DNA of 64,000 nucleotides from positions 214,230 through 278,229 of the forward strand of contig JASHOH010000136.1 of NCBI GenBank assembly GCA_030041215.1. The letters run 5' to 3'. Positions 38,300 to 47,943 of this stretch are shown piece by piece (position 1 is the stretch's first letter; each line of letters starts with the position of its first letter). The notes below the pieces were generated by a model. It worked only from the letters and a program-made list of their open reading frames with translations, ran no database searches and was not told the origin of the DNA. Source of the stretch: Candidatus Sulfotelmatobacter sp. Lineage in GTDB: Bacteria; Acidobacteriota; Terriglobia; Terriglobales; Acidobacteriaceae. The position numbers and the translations under genes were made by a program.

Positions 38300-39510
38300 T
38301 TCTTCGCCTCGTTTTTCTCGGCCTCGTGGGGTGGCTGCAATGCCGGCTGCAATCCTGCCTCTTCTAACTCTTTCTGTGCGATGTGAAACGCCGTGTTGAC
38401 TGCGGGCACACCGGCATAAATGGCAGTCTGAAGCAGCAGCTCTTTGAGATCGCAAGGCTCTAATTCGCGCTGCAATCCCGAGCGCAGGTGCATGGCAAAC
38501 TCCTCCCATCGCCCGAGTGCAGCCATAGTTGCGAGCACAAGCAAACGTCGCGTCCGTACATCCAATTGCGGACGCGTCCAGATGGTTCCCCACGCGTAAC
38601 GCGTGATAAGATCCTGAAACTCTCGATTGAAATCGTTGGTTGCGGCAATGGCTCGATCAACATAATCATCGCCCAGGGTCGCACGGCGCATGGCAAATCC
38701 TGCTGCGGAACGCTGAACGTCATCCAGCTCGGGTAGCAGAAATTCGAGCAAGCCCGCAAGGAATGACAGGGGCCGCTCCAGGTTTGAAAGATGGGCTGCT
38801 GGCAGTTGCAGAGAACGCGCCTTCGGGATTTGCTCCGCCAGGACTTCGCCATTACCTGCCCAGGGAGTTGAAATATCGCGATCTCCCGAAATTACGAGTG
38901 TTGGAACACGAATGCTCCGCAGGGTCTCCCGTGAATCGAAGTCGCGTATGGCGGCACAACATCCGACATATCCAGCGGGATCGGTTCCCAACAACAACAG
39001 CTTCACCGTGCTGGCATAGGCATTGGAATTGGCGAGAGTCCGAGGCGAGAAAAATCGCTGCATCACCATATCCACGATCGCAGCCATTCCTCCCTCACCG
39101 ACCAGTTTGATTCGCGTTTCCCAGTTCGCGCGCTCTCCAAATTTTGGGGAGGTGTTGGCCAGAACCAATCTGGTAAGGCGGTCGGCTGCGTTCACGCCAA
39201 CCCACTGGCCGATGGCGCCTCCTAACGAGAGGCCACAAAACGCAAACTTGCGAATGTTCAGCGAATCGGCCAGGCCCAGTACATCCCGTCCGAGCAGTTC
39301 GATCGAGTATTCGCCCTTGGTGACTTCTGAAGCGCCATGGCCGCGCGTGTCGTATCGCAATACCTGAAAATGTGAAAGCAGGTCCGGAACTTGCGGCGTC
39401 CACATCGCGTGATCCGTGCCGATCGAATGGGACAGAATCAGCACCGGCTTTTCGGGCATTCCTTCGAGTCTGTAGAACAGCCGGGCGTTGTTGCAATGGG
39501 CGAATGGCAA
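38296..39510 (-). CDS. pcaL: fused 3-oxoadipate enol-lactonase / 4-carboxymuconolactone decarboxylase
   Basis: A 404-residue two-domain enzyme. Residues 1-260 are an alpha/beta hydrolase of the PcaD type (YDTRGHGASE, nucleophile elbow GLSLGGAIGQW, GDRDISTP, AAHLSNLERP). Residues 270-385 are a PcaC domain (RRATLGDDYVDRAI, RYAWGTIWTRPQLDVRTR). The fusion (PcaL) is known from actinobacteria and some other phyla. It converts 4-carboxymuconolactone to 3-oxoadipate in two steps. The TTG start lies 3 bp after the pcaB stop, and the stop overlaps the CouO-like start. The transferase and thiolase of the last steps (pcaIJ, pcaF) are not in the window. Confidence 0.88.
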   Translation of the reverse strand: MPFAHCNNARLFYRLEGMPEKPVLILSHSIGTDHAMWTPQVPDLLSHFQVLRYDTRGHGASEVTKGEYSIELLGRDVLGLADSLNIRKFAFCGLSLGGAIGQWVGVNAADRLTRLVLANTSPKFGERANWETRIKLVGEGGMAAIVDMVMQRFFSPRTLANSNAYASTVKLLLLGTDPAGYVGCCAAIRDFDSRETLRSIRVPTLVISGDRDISTPWAGNGEVLAEQIPKARSLQLPAAHLSNLERPLSFLAGLLEFLLPELDDVQRSAAGFAMRRATLGDDYVDRAIAATNDFNREFQDLITRYAWGTIWTRPQLDVRTRRLLVLATMAALGRWEEFAMHLRSGLQRELEPCDLKELLLQTAIYAGVPAVNTAFHIAQKELEEAGLQPALQPPHEAEKNEAKK

Positions 39511-39513
39511 GTT

Positions 39514-40872
39514 TTATTTCTCTCCCATGTCAGAGGTGGTGCGCTTCACCAGAGCCTCACGGAACACCTCCGCTGATCCGAGGTATTGTTCCGGAATCTC
39601 GAGTTGGTCAAGCACAGAACGGTTCAGGCGCGAGCTGACTTCCGGCAATTCCGCCAACAGTGTCGCGAGATCTTTGTTTTGCGTAACGCTCTTTTGTATC
39701 GCGTCTTCCAGGAGCTTGTGAGCAACGTCCCGTCCCAACTCGGGGGCCAGGAGCATCATCACTCGCTCAGCGAAGATCAGGCCCTTGGTGTTGGCGATGT
39801 TTTGCCGCATGCGTGCTGGGTCAACCGACAGTCCCTCCGCAACCTCTGCCATCGATGATGCGGCTGACCCCGTCGACTGAACTATGGACGCTACCGTCGG
39901 CCACTCTGATTGCCAGCCACCAACCGCGCGTTCGTGCTCCTGCACCATGGCTGAAAGAAAACTCGCCACCAACCCGGGAACTCGCTGGGCCGCGGCAAGA
40001 GCCAGGGCGCAGGCAATCGGATTTCTTTTGTGCGGCATGGCGGAAGATCCGCCTCTGCCCTCGCCACCCGGTTCTGCCACTTCAGCCACTTCATTCTGCA
40101 TCAGCAAGCTGATGTCGCGCGCCATCTTTCCCAGCGAACCCGTCAGTACTCCACAGCAGCAGACCAGATTGGCCAAACGGTCTCGCTGCGTATGCCAGGG
40201 CGCTTCGGGGCAACCTAATCCAAGTTCTTCGGCGAGCGCACGAGCCACAATGGTCCCCTTATCTGCCAATGACGCCAACGTCCCGGATGCGCCCCCGAAT
40301 TGAAGAACCAAGGCTTCATCGAACGCGGACGCAAGACGCCGGCTACTTCGACTCAGCGCCCCCAGCCAGCCCGCGACTTTCAAACCGAACGTCACTGGCG
40401 GGGCTGCCTGCATCAGGGTTCGGCCCAGCATGACCGTGGCTTGGTGCTGTTCTGAGAGCGTAGTCAGAGCTTTTTCCAGCCGCAGCAGATCGCCGGTAAG
40501 AACCGTTCGCGCTCGCTTCAGTAAAAGAACCAGCGCCGTGTCGGCGACGTCCTGGCTCGTCGCGCCCCAGTGCACCCACCCCGCTGCCTCAGGCGCTGCG
40601 GCTCTTACTTTCTCGGTGAGCGCTTTGACAACCGGAATTCCTGGGGTGCCGGCGCGAAACATGCTCCTGGCGAGAGCCCGGATATCGAATTCCCCTGCAC
40701 GGGCGGCAGCGGCCACGCGATCGGCTGCGGACTTGGGCACGATGCCTGCACGTGCTTCAGCGCGGGCGAGCGCGACTTCAAAATCCAGCATCGCCTGCAC
40801 AATGGAGATGTCCGAGAACACTTCGGCGAGTGGTTCGGTAGTGGTTAAACTCTCGATGAGATGTGCTGGCAA
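39514..40872 (-). CDS. pcaB: 3-carboxy-cis,cis-muconate cycloisomerase
   Basis: A 452-residue member of the fumarase/aspartase superfamily. The signature GGSSAMPHKRNPIACALALA is present, as are HWGATSQDVADTALVL and LGRTLMQAAPPVTFGLKVAGW, typical for PcaB. It lactonises the muconate made by PcaGH to 4-carboxymuconolactone. It starts with TTG (40872), preceded by GAGGA seven bases upstream. It is the first gene of the three-gene operon pcaB-pcaL-couO-like. Adenylosuccinate lyase is the nearest alternative family, but the pcaL neighbour and PcaB motifs decide. Confidence 0.9.
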   Translation of the reverse strand: MPAHLIESLTTTEPLAEVFSDISIVQAMLDFEVALARAEARAGIVPKSAADRVAAAARAGEFDIRALARSMFRAGTPGIPVVKALTEKVRAAAPEAAGWVHWGATSQDVADTALVLLLKRARTVLTGDLLRLEKALTTLSEQHQATVMLGRTLMQAAPPVTFGLKVAGWLGALSRSSRRLASAFDEALVLQFGGASGTLASLADKGTIVARALAEELGLGCPEAPWHTQRDRLANLVCCCGVLTGSLGKMARDISLLMQNEVAEVAEPGGEGRGGSSAMPHKRNPIACALALAAAQRVPGLVASFLSAMVQEHERAVGGWQSEWPTVASIVQSTGSAASSMAEVAEGLSVDPARMRQNIANTKGLIFAERVMMLLAPELGRDVAHKLLEDAIQKSVTQNKDLATLLAELPEVSSRLNRSVLDQLEIPEQYLGSAEVFREALVKRTTSDMGEK

Positions 40873-40942
40873 GCCTGGTTCCTCAGTGCGGAATTATACG
40901 TGCGCCGGCTCACGGCGAAAACGGTAGCCCTTGCGATTCACC

Positions 40943-41068
40943 GGCGTCATTCCGAAGCCCCGCGCTTTTACCAGCGGGGCGAGGAATCTCGCGTGGGACG
41001 CTTCTGCAGCACACTCCGCGCGAGATCGTTCGCTCCGCCTGAAAAACGGCTGCGCTCAGGATGACGCC
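40943..41068. repeat. 126-bp intergenic element bounded by inverted repeats
   Basis: Within the 284-bp divergent gap between pcaB and the MFS gene, GGCGTCATTCC (40943-40953) pairs with the mirror AGGATGACGCC (41058-41068), 10 of 11. Internal short inverted repeats (CCCCGC/GCGGGG around 40968-40981, and CTCGCG/CGCGAG) make it foldable. No reading frame in it looks coding. It has the form of a non-autonomous dispersed element such as the GTCATTCC-type repeats of many environmental genomes. Confidence 0.5.
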
Positions 41069-41156
41069 ATCCAGGAAGAACCTGCACTCAAATTCTTCAC
41101 CTAAGCCATTGCCTATTTTGCCCCGCTCCTTGCTATATTTGCTATGATGCGGCGGC

Positions 41157-42416
41157 ATGGGCCGCTCCCGCAGCTACGAAAATATCCTGCTCGCGATTTT
41201 CTTTTTCACTTGGGGCACGGTTTTCCTCGGCCGAATGTCGGCGTTGTATCTCGCGCCTTACTTCGCGCCGGAATTTCATCTCAGCCACGGACAAGTGGGC
41301 ACCGTCGCGTCAGTGCTTGCCATCACCTGGGCCATATCGACTTTTGTTTTCGGCGCTCTGTCCGACCGGGTTGGCCGCAAGCCGATTCTGGTCCCTGCCG
41401 TATTTGCCTTCTCCATCCTGTCCTGGGCATCCGGTCTGGCGCATAGTTTTTATCAACTCCTGCTGGTGCGGGCACTGATGGGATTGGCCGGCGGACCGAC
41501 GTGGTCCACTATGACGGCGCTAATCGAAGAGTCTTCGCCGTCCGATCGCCGTGGGCGAAACATAGGTCTGGTGGTCAGTGCGGCGGCGCTTGTCGGGCTG
41601 GCTGCCGCGCCAGTGCTGACGACCCAAGTGGCGGCGCGTTGGAGTTGGCGAGCGGCATTCTTCGCGGCCGGCGCTCCGGGACTACTAATGACTGTTCTGC
41701 TTTGGAAGTTCGTAGAAGAACCGCCCGGAGGGAGCGGTAGCCACGAGAAACCTTCGTTGTCGGAATACATTTCCATTCTCCGCTATCGCAACATGTGGTT
41801 GTGTTGTTTGGGAGCCGCTGGATGGATGTCGTGGTTGTTTTCGCTCAGTGTTTTCGCGCCACTTTACATCACGGAGGTTGTTCACGAGTCCGCAACCACC
41901 GCCGGGTTCCTTCTTGGTGCAACCGGACTGGGCAGCTTCTTCCTCGGCTTTCTGCTCCCGTCGCTCTCCGACCGATGGGGCCGAAAACCGCTGTTGCTGC
42001 TCATGGCGGCGATGTCTGCGGTGGTGCCGCTCGCTTTCCTCGTGCCCGCGTTGTATCTGTATCCGGTCTGGCTGGCACTCATCGTTTTCGTTGCCAATTC
42101 CGGGCAGGCCATTGCCAGCGTTGTCCTGGTTTTGGTGCCTACCGAAAGTGTGCCAGCTCAATTCCGGGCCACATCCATTGGGCTTGCAACCCTAGCCGGA
42201 GAGGTCATGGGTGCGACTGCGGCGCCCATTCTGGCAGGCACATTGGCACAAAGACATGGCCTAGCCGTGACGCTGTGGCTGGCGGCGGCTGGCAGCGGGT
42301 TGTTATTTCTGGTGACGCTTTTTCTTCAAGAAACCAGACCTACTCAGGCTGCGAGGCTGGCGGTAAAACCATCGATCGGTGCAAACGTACCACAACCGCC
42401 GGACGCCGGGGACTAG
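41157..42416 (+). CDS. MFS transporter (aromatic acid carrier candidate)
   Basis: A 419-residue major facilitator protein with about twelve hydrophobic segments. The loop 2-3 signature is GALSDRVGRKPILV, a second copy is LPSLSDRWGRKPLLLL, and the R-rich motif RRGRNIGLV follows helix 5. The short N-terminus and length match the metabolite:H+ symporter / aromatic-acid groups, but substrate cannot be read from sequence. Its location between pcaB and a benzoate-CoA-ligase-like gene supports uptake or export of an aromatic acid. It starts with ATG at 41157 without a strong SD. It is convergent with the ligase gene. Confidence 0.85.
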   Translation: MGRSRSYENILLAIFFFTWGTVFLGRMSALYLAPYFAPEFHLSHGQVGTVASVLAITWAISTFVFGALSDRVGRKPILVPAVFAFSILSWASGLAHSFYQLLLVRALMGLAGGPTWSTMTALIEESSPSDRRGRNIGLVVSAAALVGLAAAPVLTTQVAARWSWRAAFFAAGAPGLLMTVLLWKFVEEPPGGSGSHEKPSLSEYISILRYRNMWLCCLGAAGWMSWLFSLSVFAPLYITEVVHESATTAGFLLGATGLGSFFLGFLLPSLSDRWGRKPLLLLMAAMSAVVPLAFLVPALYLYPVWLALIVFVANSGQAIASVVLVLVPTESVPAQFRATSIGLATLAGEVMGATAAPILAGTLAQRHGLAVTLWLAAAGSGLLFLVTLFLQETRPTQAARLAVKPSIGANVPQPPDAGD

Positions 42417-42533
42417 AAATTGTGGCGCGCTGTTACTGGCGCATTTCAAATTTAACCTTGACAGCCTTCATGCCTGCCACGTGGTTCTGCGTAGCAATTC
42501 ATGCGCAAAGTTTACGGGGCTATCGGCCCGAAA

Positions 42534-44177
42534 TCAGCGATCCGCCTGCCGCTGCGCCTGCCATTCGCGCAGCTTATAACGTTGCAACTTGCCGGTCGCA
42601 GTTTTGGGCAGCTCCGGCAAAAACTCAATCCATCGGGGACGCTTGTAGGCGCCCAGTCTTTCGGTGACCCACTCTTGCAACGTGCGCGCCAGTTCGTCGT
42701 TTGCCGGAAATTCGGGATTTATGACTACGTACGCCACTGGTTTGGTTAGTCCGCTGGCATCTTCACGAGCGATGACGGCAGCTTCCTGTACCGAGGGGTG
42801 GGCAATCAATGCGCTCTCGACTTCAGCCGGACTCAACCAGCGGCCATTTACTTTGAACAAGTCATCGGCCCGGCCCGCGTACCAAAAATATCCATCCTCA
42901 TCCTGGTAGTACTTGTCCCCTGTACGAAACCACACGCCTTCGAACGTGGCTTTGTTTTTCTCGTGTTGGTTCCAGTAGCCGGCGCAGGTTGAATCTGCCT
43001 TAACCAATAGCTGCCCAATTTCGCCTCTCGGGACTGAAATGCCCTGCTCATCCGCAATCCTCGCCTCATAATCCGGAATGATCTTTCCACTCGATCCAGC
43101 CCGCGCCTCTCCCGGGGAATTTGCCAGCACCATTTGCAGAGTCTCAGTCGATCCCCAGGCATCCAGAATTTCAATGCCAAAACGCTGCTTGAATCGCTCA
43201 AACAGAGCAGCCGGCAATGGTTCTCCGGCCGAAATCGCGTGTCGAATGCTGGAAATCTCAAACTCTTTTCCATCGCCGCGCTGATGGGCTAGCAAAGCAG
43301 CGTAGTTCGTTGGCACCGAGAAGAACAAGGTGGGACCATAGCGCTCGATGTCCGCGAAAATGTTCACTGGAGTCGGGCGGGCCGGCGAAAGAATGGTTGT
43401 GGCACCGCAGTACAGGGGAAAATATCCGGCATTGCCGAGCCCGTAAGCGAAGAACAAACGCGCGACGCTATAGCAGCGATCGGATTCGTTCATCCGCAGA
43501 ATGCCTTTCGCGTACGCCTCCGAGGCGACCACCATGTCGTGATGGAGATGAACGCATCCTTTAGGAGCTCCAGTGCTTCCTGAGGAATAAAGCCAAAACG
43601 CCATATCATCTTTGCTAGTGGGCTCGGCGTGGAGCTCGGGAGACGCAGCATCCATCAGGTCGCTCAAATTGGCAAGCTGGGGATTCTTTTCGACTAGAAT
43701 GATTTCTTTCAGGCAGCGCATCCGATCACGCGAAATCTTCTGGAATTCCGGCAGGGCAGTCTCACTGACCACCGCGACCCGCGCCCGCGTGTCATTGAGC
43801 AGGTACTCGTAATCCGTCGCCCGAAGCCAAGGATTGACCGGAACAGCCACAGCGCCAATCTTGATTGCACCAAAAAAGCAATACAGGAACTCAGGACTGT
43901 CCAGGAGCGCCAGCAGCACGCGCTGCTCAAGATCGACGCCGAGTCGCCGCAGCAGGTTGCCCACGCGATTGGTGTTCTCCATCAGCTCGCGATAGGTTAG
44001 CTTGTCATCAACGCATTCGATCGCAACCTTGGCGCCCCGGCCTTCGACTACATGACGGTCGATCATGATCCTGGCGACGTTGAAGATTTCAGGCAGTTTG
44101 ATCAAGGTAGTCGCAGTCCTGCGGAAATTGCTTCCGGGCGCGGGTGCGGGAAGCCCCACGGGGGCGGAGTATAGCAT
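42534..44177 (-). CDS. benzoate-CoA ligase family protein (benzoate/4-hydroxybenzoate-CoA ligase-like)
   Basis: A protein of up to 547 residues from the ANL superfamily, benzoate-CoA-ligase branch. It shows FNVARIMIDRHVVEGRGAKVA, YSSGSTGAPKGCVHLHHDM, FFAYGLGNAGYFPLYCGAT, WGSTETLQM, FRTGDKYYQDEDGYFWYAGR and the catalytic lysine region LPKTATGKLQRYKLREW. It would form a benzoyl-type CoA thioester, used in anaerobic or epoxide (box) routes, neither of which is otherwise visible here. The frame starts at 44177, but family members usually begin close to LPEIFN, so a start near TTG 44105 is possible. Confidence 0.82.
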   Translation of the reverse strand: MLYSAPVGLPAPAPGSNFRRTATTLIKLPEIFNVARIMIDRHVVEGRGAKVAIECVDDKLTYRELMENTNRVGNLLRRLGVDLEQRVLLALLDSPEFLYCFFGAIKIGAVAVPVNPWLRATDYEYLLNDTRARVAVVSETALPEFQKISRDRMRCLKEIILVEKNPQLANLSDLMDAASPELHAEPTSKDDMAFWLYSSGSTGAPKGCVHLHHDMVVASEAYAKGILRMNESDRCYSVARLFFAYGLGNAGYFPLYCGATTILSPARPTPVNIFADIERYGPTLFFSVPTNYAALLAHQRGDGKEFEISSIRHAISAGEPLPAALFERFKQRFGIEILDAWGSTETLQMVLANSPGEARAGSSGKIIPDYEARIADEQGISVPRGEIGQLLVKADSTCAGYWNQHEKNKATFEGVWFRTGDKYYQDEDGYFWYAGRADDLFKVNGRWLSPAEVESALIAHPSVQEAAVIAREDASGLTKPVAYVVINPEFPANDELARTLQEWVTERLGAYKRPRWIEFLPELPKTATGKLQRYKLREWQAQRQADR

Positions 44178-44433
44178 GTCGCCGCGTAACGATCACACGC
44201 CAGCAAGTCTGAGAAAAATTCCCTGCTTCCGCGTCGCTGGGCATGGCGCAGGAAGATTCGCTGTGCCTAGCCAGGAGTAAAGGCAGATGTTTTGGCCGGT
44301 CGGTATGGACGCCCGCGTTCTCCACGTGCAACAATCTCTGCGCCTTGGCCTTTTATGATGTTCGCATTGATTGATGATTCGTTTGGAATCCCGGTTGCGG
44401 TTTGAATTTGACAAAACAGGAAGGAGTGCTGGC

Positions 44434-44694
44434 ATGAAGAGTTTGGTCGTTTCATTTGCCGTGGGATTGCTTGTCGGCGTTTTGTACGGAGTCATTCGAG
44501 TAAAAAGCCCAGCGCCCCCGATTGTGGCGCTGCTCGGCCTATTGGGAATGGTACTCGGGGAACAGCTGGGGGGGTGGATTCTCACAAAAAAAGTCGACCT
44601 CACACACGCGGCTTCAGTTTGCCTGGTAAGCAAGCACTGGGATCAACGGCCAAGTGCGCAGACCGTGGTGCAACCGCAGTTGCGCGCCGACTGA
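44434..44694 (+). CDS. XapX-domain small membrane protein
   Basis: An 86-residue protein with two hydrophobic helices, SLVVSFAVGLLVGVLYGVI and PPIVALLGLLGMVLGEQLG, separated by KSPAP. This is the XapX (DUF1427) pattern found near xanthosine and other transport genes. The function is unknown; it is probably a small inner-membrane protein. ATG at 44434 has GGAAGGAG upstream, so the 21 extra codons of the open frame are not used. It precedes the alginate-export-type porin gene by 82 bp and is likely co-transcribed with it. Confidence 0.75.
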   Translation: MKSLVVSFAVGLLVGVLYGVIRVKSPAPPIVALLGLLGMVLGEQLGGWILTKKVDLTHAASVCLVSKHWDQRPSAQTVVQPQLRAD

Positions 44695-44776
44695 GCAGCA
44701 TAGCAGGCGAGTGGGAGCAACTCGCGCCATGTTCGGAAGGAGAGCAGTATTGCGATGAATAGCGGAGGCCAGCGAG

Positions 44777-46240
44777 ATGAATTGGGGTGCCGAAGGCCGA
44801 GCGAAAAAGACAATAGAAGTCGCCGTCTTGACCTGCTTCTTACTGCTGATAGTCCTTCCACACATGGTACGAGCACAGACTCCGGACCCCGCCCCTCCGG
44901 GCACACCAGCGAACCCTGACCGGCCGCCTCTCAATCCGTTTCCTCAGCTGGGCAACTGGAGTTTCCTAAAGGATCCGAGCCAGCGGACGGATTTCTTCGA
45001 CCCCATCAAGTACATCCCGATTGGAAACGGGGTTTCATTTCTCAGCTTCGGGCTGGAGTACCGCATCGAATACGAACGTTATACCGCCTACGACTTCGAT
45101 ATGGGACCACAGGACCAGAGCGGCTATCTGATGCAGTGCTTGTTGCCGCACATGGACCTTCACTTCACAAACCACGTCCGCATCTACACCGAATTTCAAT
45201 TCGACTATATCGATTTTCGCAAAGGTGGACCGCGCCCGGGAATTGATCAGTACCGTGGCGGTCACCAGCTGTTCTTCGAGCTGGGAAGCAACGCGACTTC
45301 TGGCTCGGGTCTGAACCTGCTTGCTGGCCGGCAGGAAATTGTGGAAGGCCGCGGCCGGCTATTCGACAATAACGAGGGGCCGACCGTCAAACTGAGCTTC
45401 GATGGATTCAAGTTGCGTTACACGTCAAGGAAGGGCAATGTCGACGTGTTCGCAGTCAAGCCGGTGAATGACGGCCTAGGCTACTTCGACAACTGGCCGG
45501 TTCACACTCAGACTGTCTGGGCGGCCTACGCCAGCGATATGGCATTGGGGTCGATTCGACCAAAGCTCGACCTTTATTACATCGGCTTCGACAACAAAGA
45601 CGCCTCCTACGTGGTCGGGCAAGGGCGCGAAATACGGCACACGTTAGGCGGACGGTTTGACAAAGCCGTTGGCCACGGCTTGGATTTCGATTGGGAAAGC
45701 GCGTTTCAATGGGGTGCTTTTACCAATCATTCGATCCATGCCTACACAGTCCAGACCGAGACCGGATACACCTTCGCGAGCTCTCCCGGCCACATTCGTC
45801 CGTTTTTGCGCTGTGACGTTTCCAGTGGTGGCGGCAGCGATCCCGAACTTAGTACCTTCAATTCTCTCTTTCCGCGCGGCGCCTACATCACACCAAAAGC
45901 AGCACCCCCGTTTGCCTTGGATAATGTGATCGATCTTCATCCGATGGTGTGGTTTCAACCACTAGCGCATGTCGAGACCTCCGTCGGTTGGGACTGGTTC
46001 TGGCGCTACAGCACAAACGACGGACTGTACACGTTTGCTGGGTCTCCGCTTATCTATGACAATTCTTCGCGGGATCGTTACATCATGCAGGTGGGTGATA
46101 TGGAGGTGCGCTGGGCACCCGCGCAGCACGTGATCATTGCGCTTAATTTCATGGGGACCATCAATGGCGCGTTTCTGAATAGGGCAGTTAAGTCTAACGA
46201 CATCACTTTTATCAATACGGGGTTTACCTATCGCTTCTGA
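44777..46240 (+). CDS. alginate-export (AlgE-like) family outer membrane porin
   Basis: A 487-residue outer membrane protein. A signal peptide (TCFLLLIVLPHMVRAQ) is followed by a proline-rich segment. The alginate_exp-like barrel shows GLEYRIEYERY, VRIYTEFQFDYIDF, LNLLAGRQEIVEGRGRLFDNNEGP and VDVFAVKPV. The chain ends in a terminal Phe (FINTGFTYRF), the usual barrel assembly signal. GGAGG lies eight bases before the ATG. Family members in soil bacteria act as general or specific porins rather than alginate exporters, and one could admit aromatic compounds into the periplasm (inference). It ends convergent with the oxidoreductase gene. Confidence 0.75.
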   Translation: MNWGAEGRAKKTIEVAVLTCFLLLIVLPHMVRAQTPDPAPPGTPANPDRPPLNPFPQLGNWSFLKDPSQRTDFFDPIKYIPIGNGVSFLSFGLEYRIEYERYTAYDFDMGPQDQSGYLMQCLLPHMDLHFTNHVRIYTEFQFDYIDFRKGGPRPGIDQYRGGHQLFFELGSNATSGSGLNLLAGRQEIVEGRGRLFDNNEGPTVKLSFDGFKLRYTSRKGNVDVFAVKPVNDGLGYFDNWPVHTQTVWAAYASDMALGSIRPKLDLYYIGFDNKDASYVVGQGREIRHTLGGRFDKAVGHGLDFDWESAFQWGAFTNHSIHAYTVQTETGYTFASSPGHIRPFLRCDVSSGGGSDPELSTFNSLFPRGAYITPKAAPPFALDNVIDLHPMVWFQPLAHVETSVGWDWFWRYSTNDGLYTFAGSPLIYDNSSRDRYIMQVGDMEVRWAPAQHVIIALNFMGTINGAFLNRAVKSNDITFINTGFTYRF

Positions 46241-46267
46241 GTTTCGCCGCGCGGTATCGAGGCAGGA

Positions 46268-47224
46268 TCAGCCGAAGACGAGCACCTGTTTCGTTCGCGT
46301 CTTTTTCTCCGCAACCTTGGTGTAAACCACGACCGCCTGGTCAAACCGATTGGTTTCGGGCTGCGAAACATGCAGATAGCCGGCCTGAAAACCTTCCCGC
46401 AGTTGATTCATCAGGCCAGCGATTTGCGGCCCCGAGAGCTTTTGTGTATCGACTCCAATTAGATGAAGTTGATTATGGTAGAAATCGGTCAAGTTCAGAC
46501 GAACGTCGGCATCGGGGCCGGTGGCGTTGGCTATAGCGATCTGTCTTCCGCCAACACGAAGTGTGCGGAGACAGGAAGCAAAGAGGTTTGCTCCGACCGT
46601 GTCGAGAACCAGGTCGACCCCTCTACCATTGGTTGCTTTGCGCACGCCGCTCACTAGATCCTCCTCTTTAAGGTTCACGAAAACATCAACATCAGGCGCT
46701 CCTGCTGCGAGATCGGCAGCGATCACAGTCGCACCCTTCCAGTGAGCGATTTGGGTCGCCGCTGAGCCCACGGCTCCGCTGGCTCCTGTAATGAGAAGTC
46801 TTTCCCCTTTTTGCAAATGTCCGGCTTCGAGCAGGGACTGCCAGGCCGCAAGATAGGGCACGCCGACCACCGCCGCCTGCTCCATGCTCAACCCTTCTGG
46901 CTTCTCTGATAGCCAGGAGGAAGGCATGGCCACAAACTCCGAGTGTGCGCCTGGGCGTATAACCCCAAAGCCAGCACCCGTCCCCCATACATGCTTTCCC
47001 TTCCATGCGCCGCCGCCCTCCACCACAATGCCGGCGAAGTCTCGACCAGGCGTCATCGGAAGCTGCGAGTGGAAACGCCCGGCGACTGTACCGACGTCTG
47101 ACGGATTGATGCTCGATGCCTTGATCTGCACCAGCACTTCGCCTTCTTGCAATGCGGGAAGCGGCACATCCTCGATGTGGAGTACCGACGGCGTTCCGAA
47201 TTGATTAAACCTCAAAGCTTTCAT
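46268..47224 (-). CDS. zinc-type alcohol dehydrogenase / quinone oxidoreductase family protein
   Basis: A 318-residue medium-chain dehydrogenase without structural zinc ligands. It shows MKALRFNQFG, SSINPSDVGTVAGRF, TPGRDFAGIVVEGG and the NADPH-binding LLITGASGAVGSAATQIAHW. This is the quinone-oxidoreductase (QOR) branch, which reduces quinones or enones with NADPH. It follows cysE by eight bases, so it is part of the sulfur-assimilation operon. Its role there could be reductive detoxification, but nothing in the sequence proves it. Confidence 0.78.
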   Translation of the reverse strand: MKALRFNQFGTPSVLHIEDVPLPALQEGEVLVQIKASSINPSDVGTVAGRFHSQLPMTPGRDFAGIVVEGGGAWKGKHVWGTGAGFGVIRPGAHSEFVAMPSSWLSEKPEGLSMEQAAVVGVPYLAAWQSLLEAGHLQKGERLLITGASGAVGSAATQIAHWKGATVIAADLAAGAPDVDVFVNLKEEDLVSGVRKATNGRGVDLVLDTVGANLFASCLRTLRVGGRQIAIANATGPDADVRLNLTDFYHNQLHLIGVDTQKLSGPQIAGLMNQLREGFQAGYLHVSQPETNRFDQAVVVYTKVAEKKTRTKQVLVFG

Positions 47225-47232
47225 CGCCCTGG

Positions 47233-47943
47233 TTAGATCTGATAGTCCAGGTCTTCCATAATTCTCTGCAGGGATGCGGGCACAGGCTCAGCAGCGGCTT
47301 CCCGACCTTCCAGTTTCTGCACGCGCTCCCGCAGCTTGTTGACTTCGACAGCCACTGAGGCTAATGCCTCCGAGAGCGGATCGTTGATTTGCTTGGGATC
47401 GGTAATGACGACCCGCTTGCCCTGACGAAAAACGATGTGGCCGGGAACGCCTACGACGGTGGAATCCTCAGGAACGCTGCGCAACACGACCGAGCCCGCG
47501 CCAATTCTGCAGTTTCTGCCGACGGTAATATTTCCAAGCACCTTGGCCCCGCCACCGATTACGACATTATCTTCAATGGTGGGGTAACGCTTTCCATGCT
47601 CCTTGCCGGTGCCACCGAGGGTCACGCCTTGATATAAGGTCACGTCATCGCCGACGACTGCGGTTTCACCGATCACAACGCCCATGCCGTGATCGATGAA
47701 CAGCCGCCGGCCGATCTTGGCTCCGGGATGAATCTTGATCGCGGTGAGAAGGCGCGCAACCTGCGAGAGCCACCGTGCCAGAACCAGGAGGCCGTGATTC
47801 CATAGCCAATGATTGGCCCGATAGAACCAAACAGCGTGCAACCCGGAGTAGCATAAAAATACCTCCAGGCTTGACTTGGCCGCAGGATCGCGCTCCAGCA
47901 CGGTGACAACATCTTCGCGAATTAACGCGATTGAGTGACGCAT
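47233..47943 (-). CDS. cysE: serine O-acetyltransferase
   Basis: This 236-residue enzyme has a helical N-terminal domain ([20 protein letters not shown]) and a left-handed beta-helix of hexapeptide repeats. Those include [43 protein letters not shown] and [14 protein letters not shown]. It acetylates serine for cysteine synthesis. It is the short EpsC/CysE form. A C-terminal coiled stretch ([20 protein letters not shown]) ends in DLDYQI, whose final Ile is the family's way of docking into CysK. It overlaps cysK by 22 bp. CysE often accompanies Family 2A encapsulin operons. Confidence 0.92.
   Translation of the reverse strand: MRHSIALIREDVVTVLERDPAAKSSLEVFLCYSGLHAVWFYRANHWLWNHGLLVLARWLSQVARLLTAIKIHPGAKIGRRLFIDHGMGVVIGETAVVGDDVTLYQGVTLGGTGKEHGKRYPTIEDNVVIGGGAKVLGNITVGRNCRIGAGSVVLRSVPEDSTVVGVPGHIVFRQGKRVVITDPKQINDPLSEALASVAVEVNKLRERVQKLEGREAAAEPVPASLQRIMEDLDYQI

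Noticed and set aside
41795..42667. 290-residue plus-strand frame
   Set aside because: It overlaps the MFS gene in another frame and has no membrane segments or known domain.
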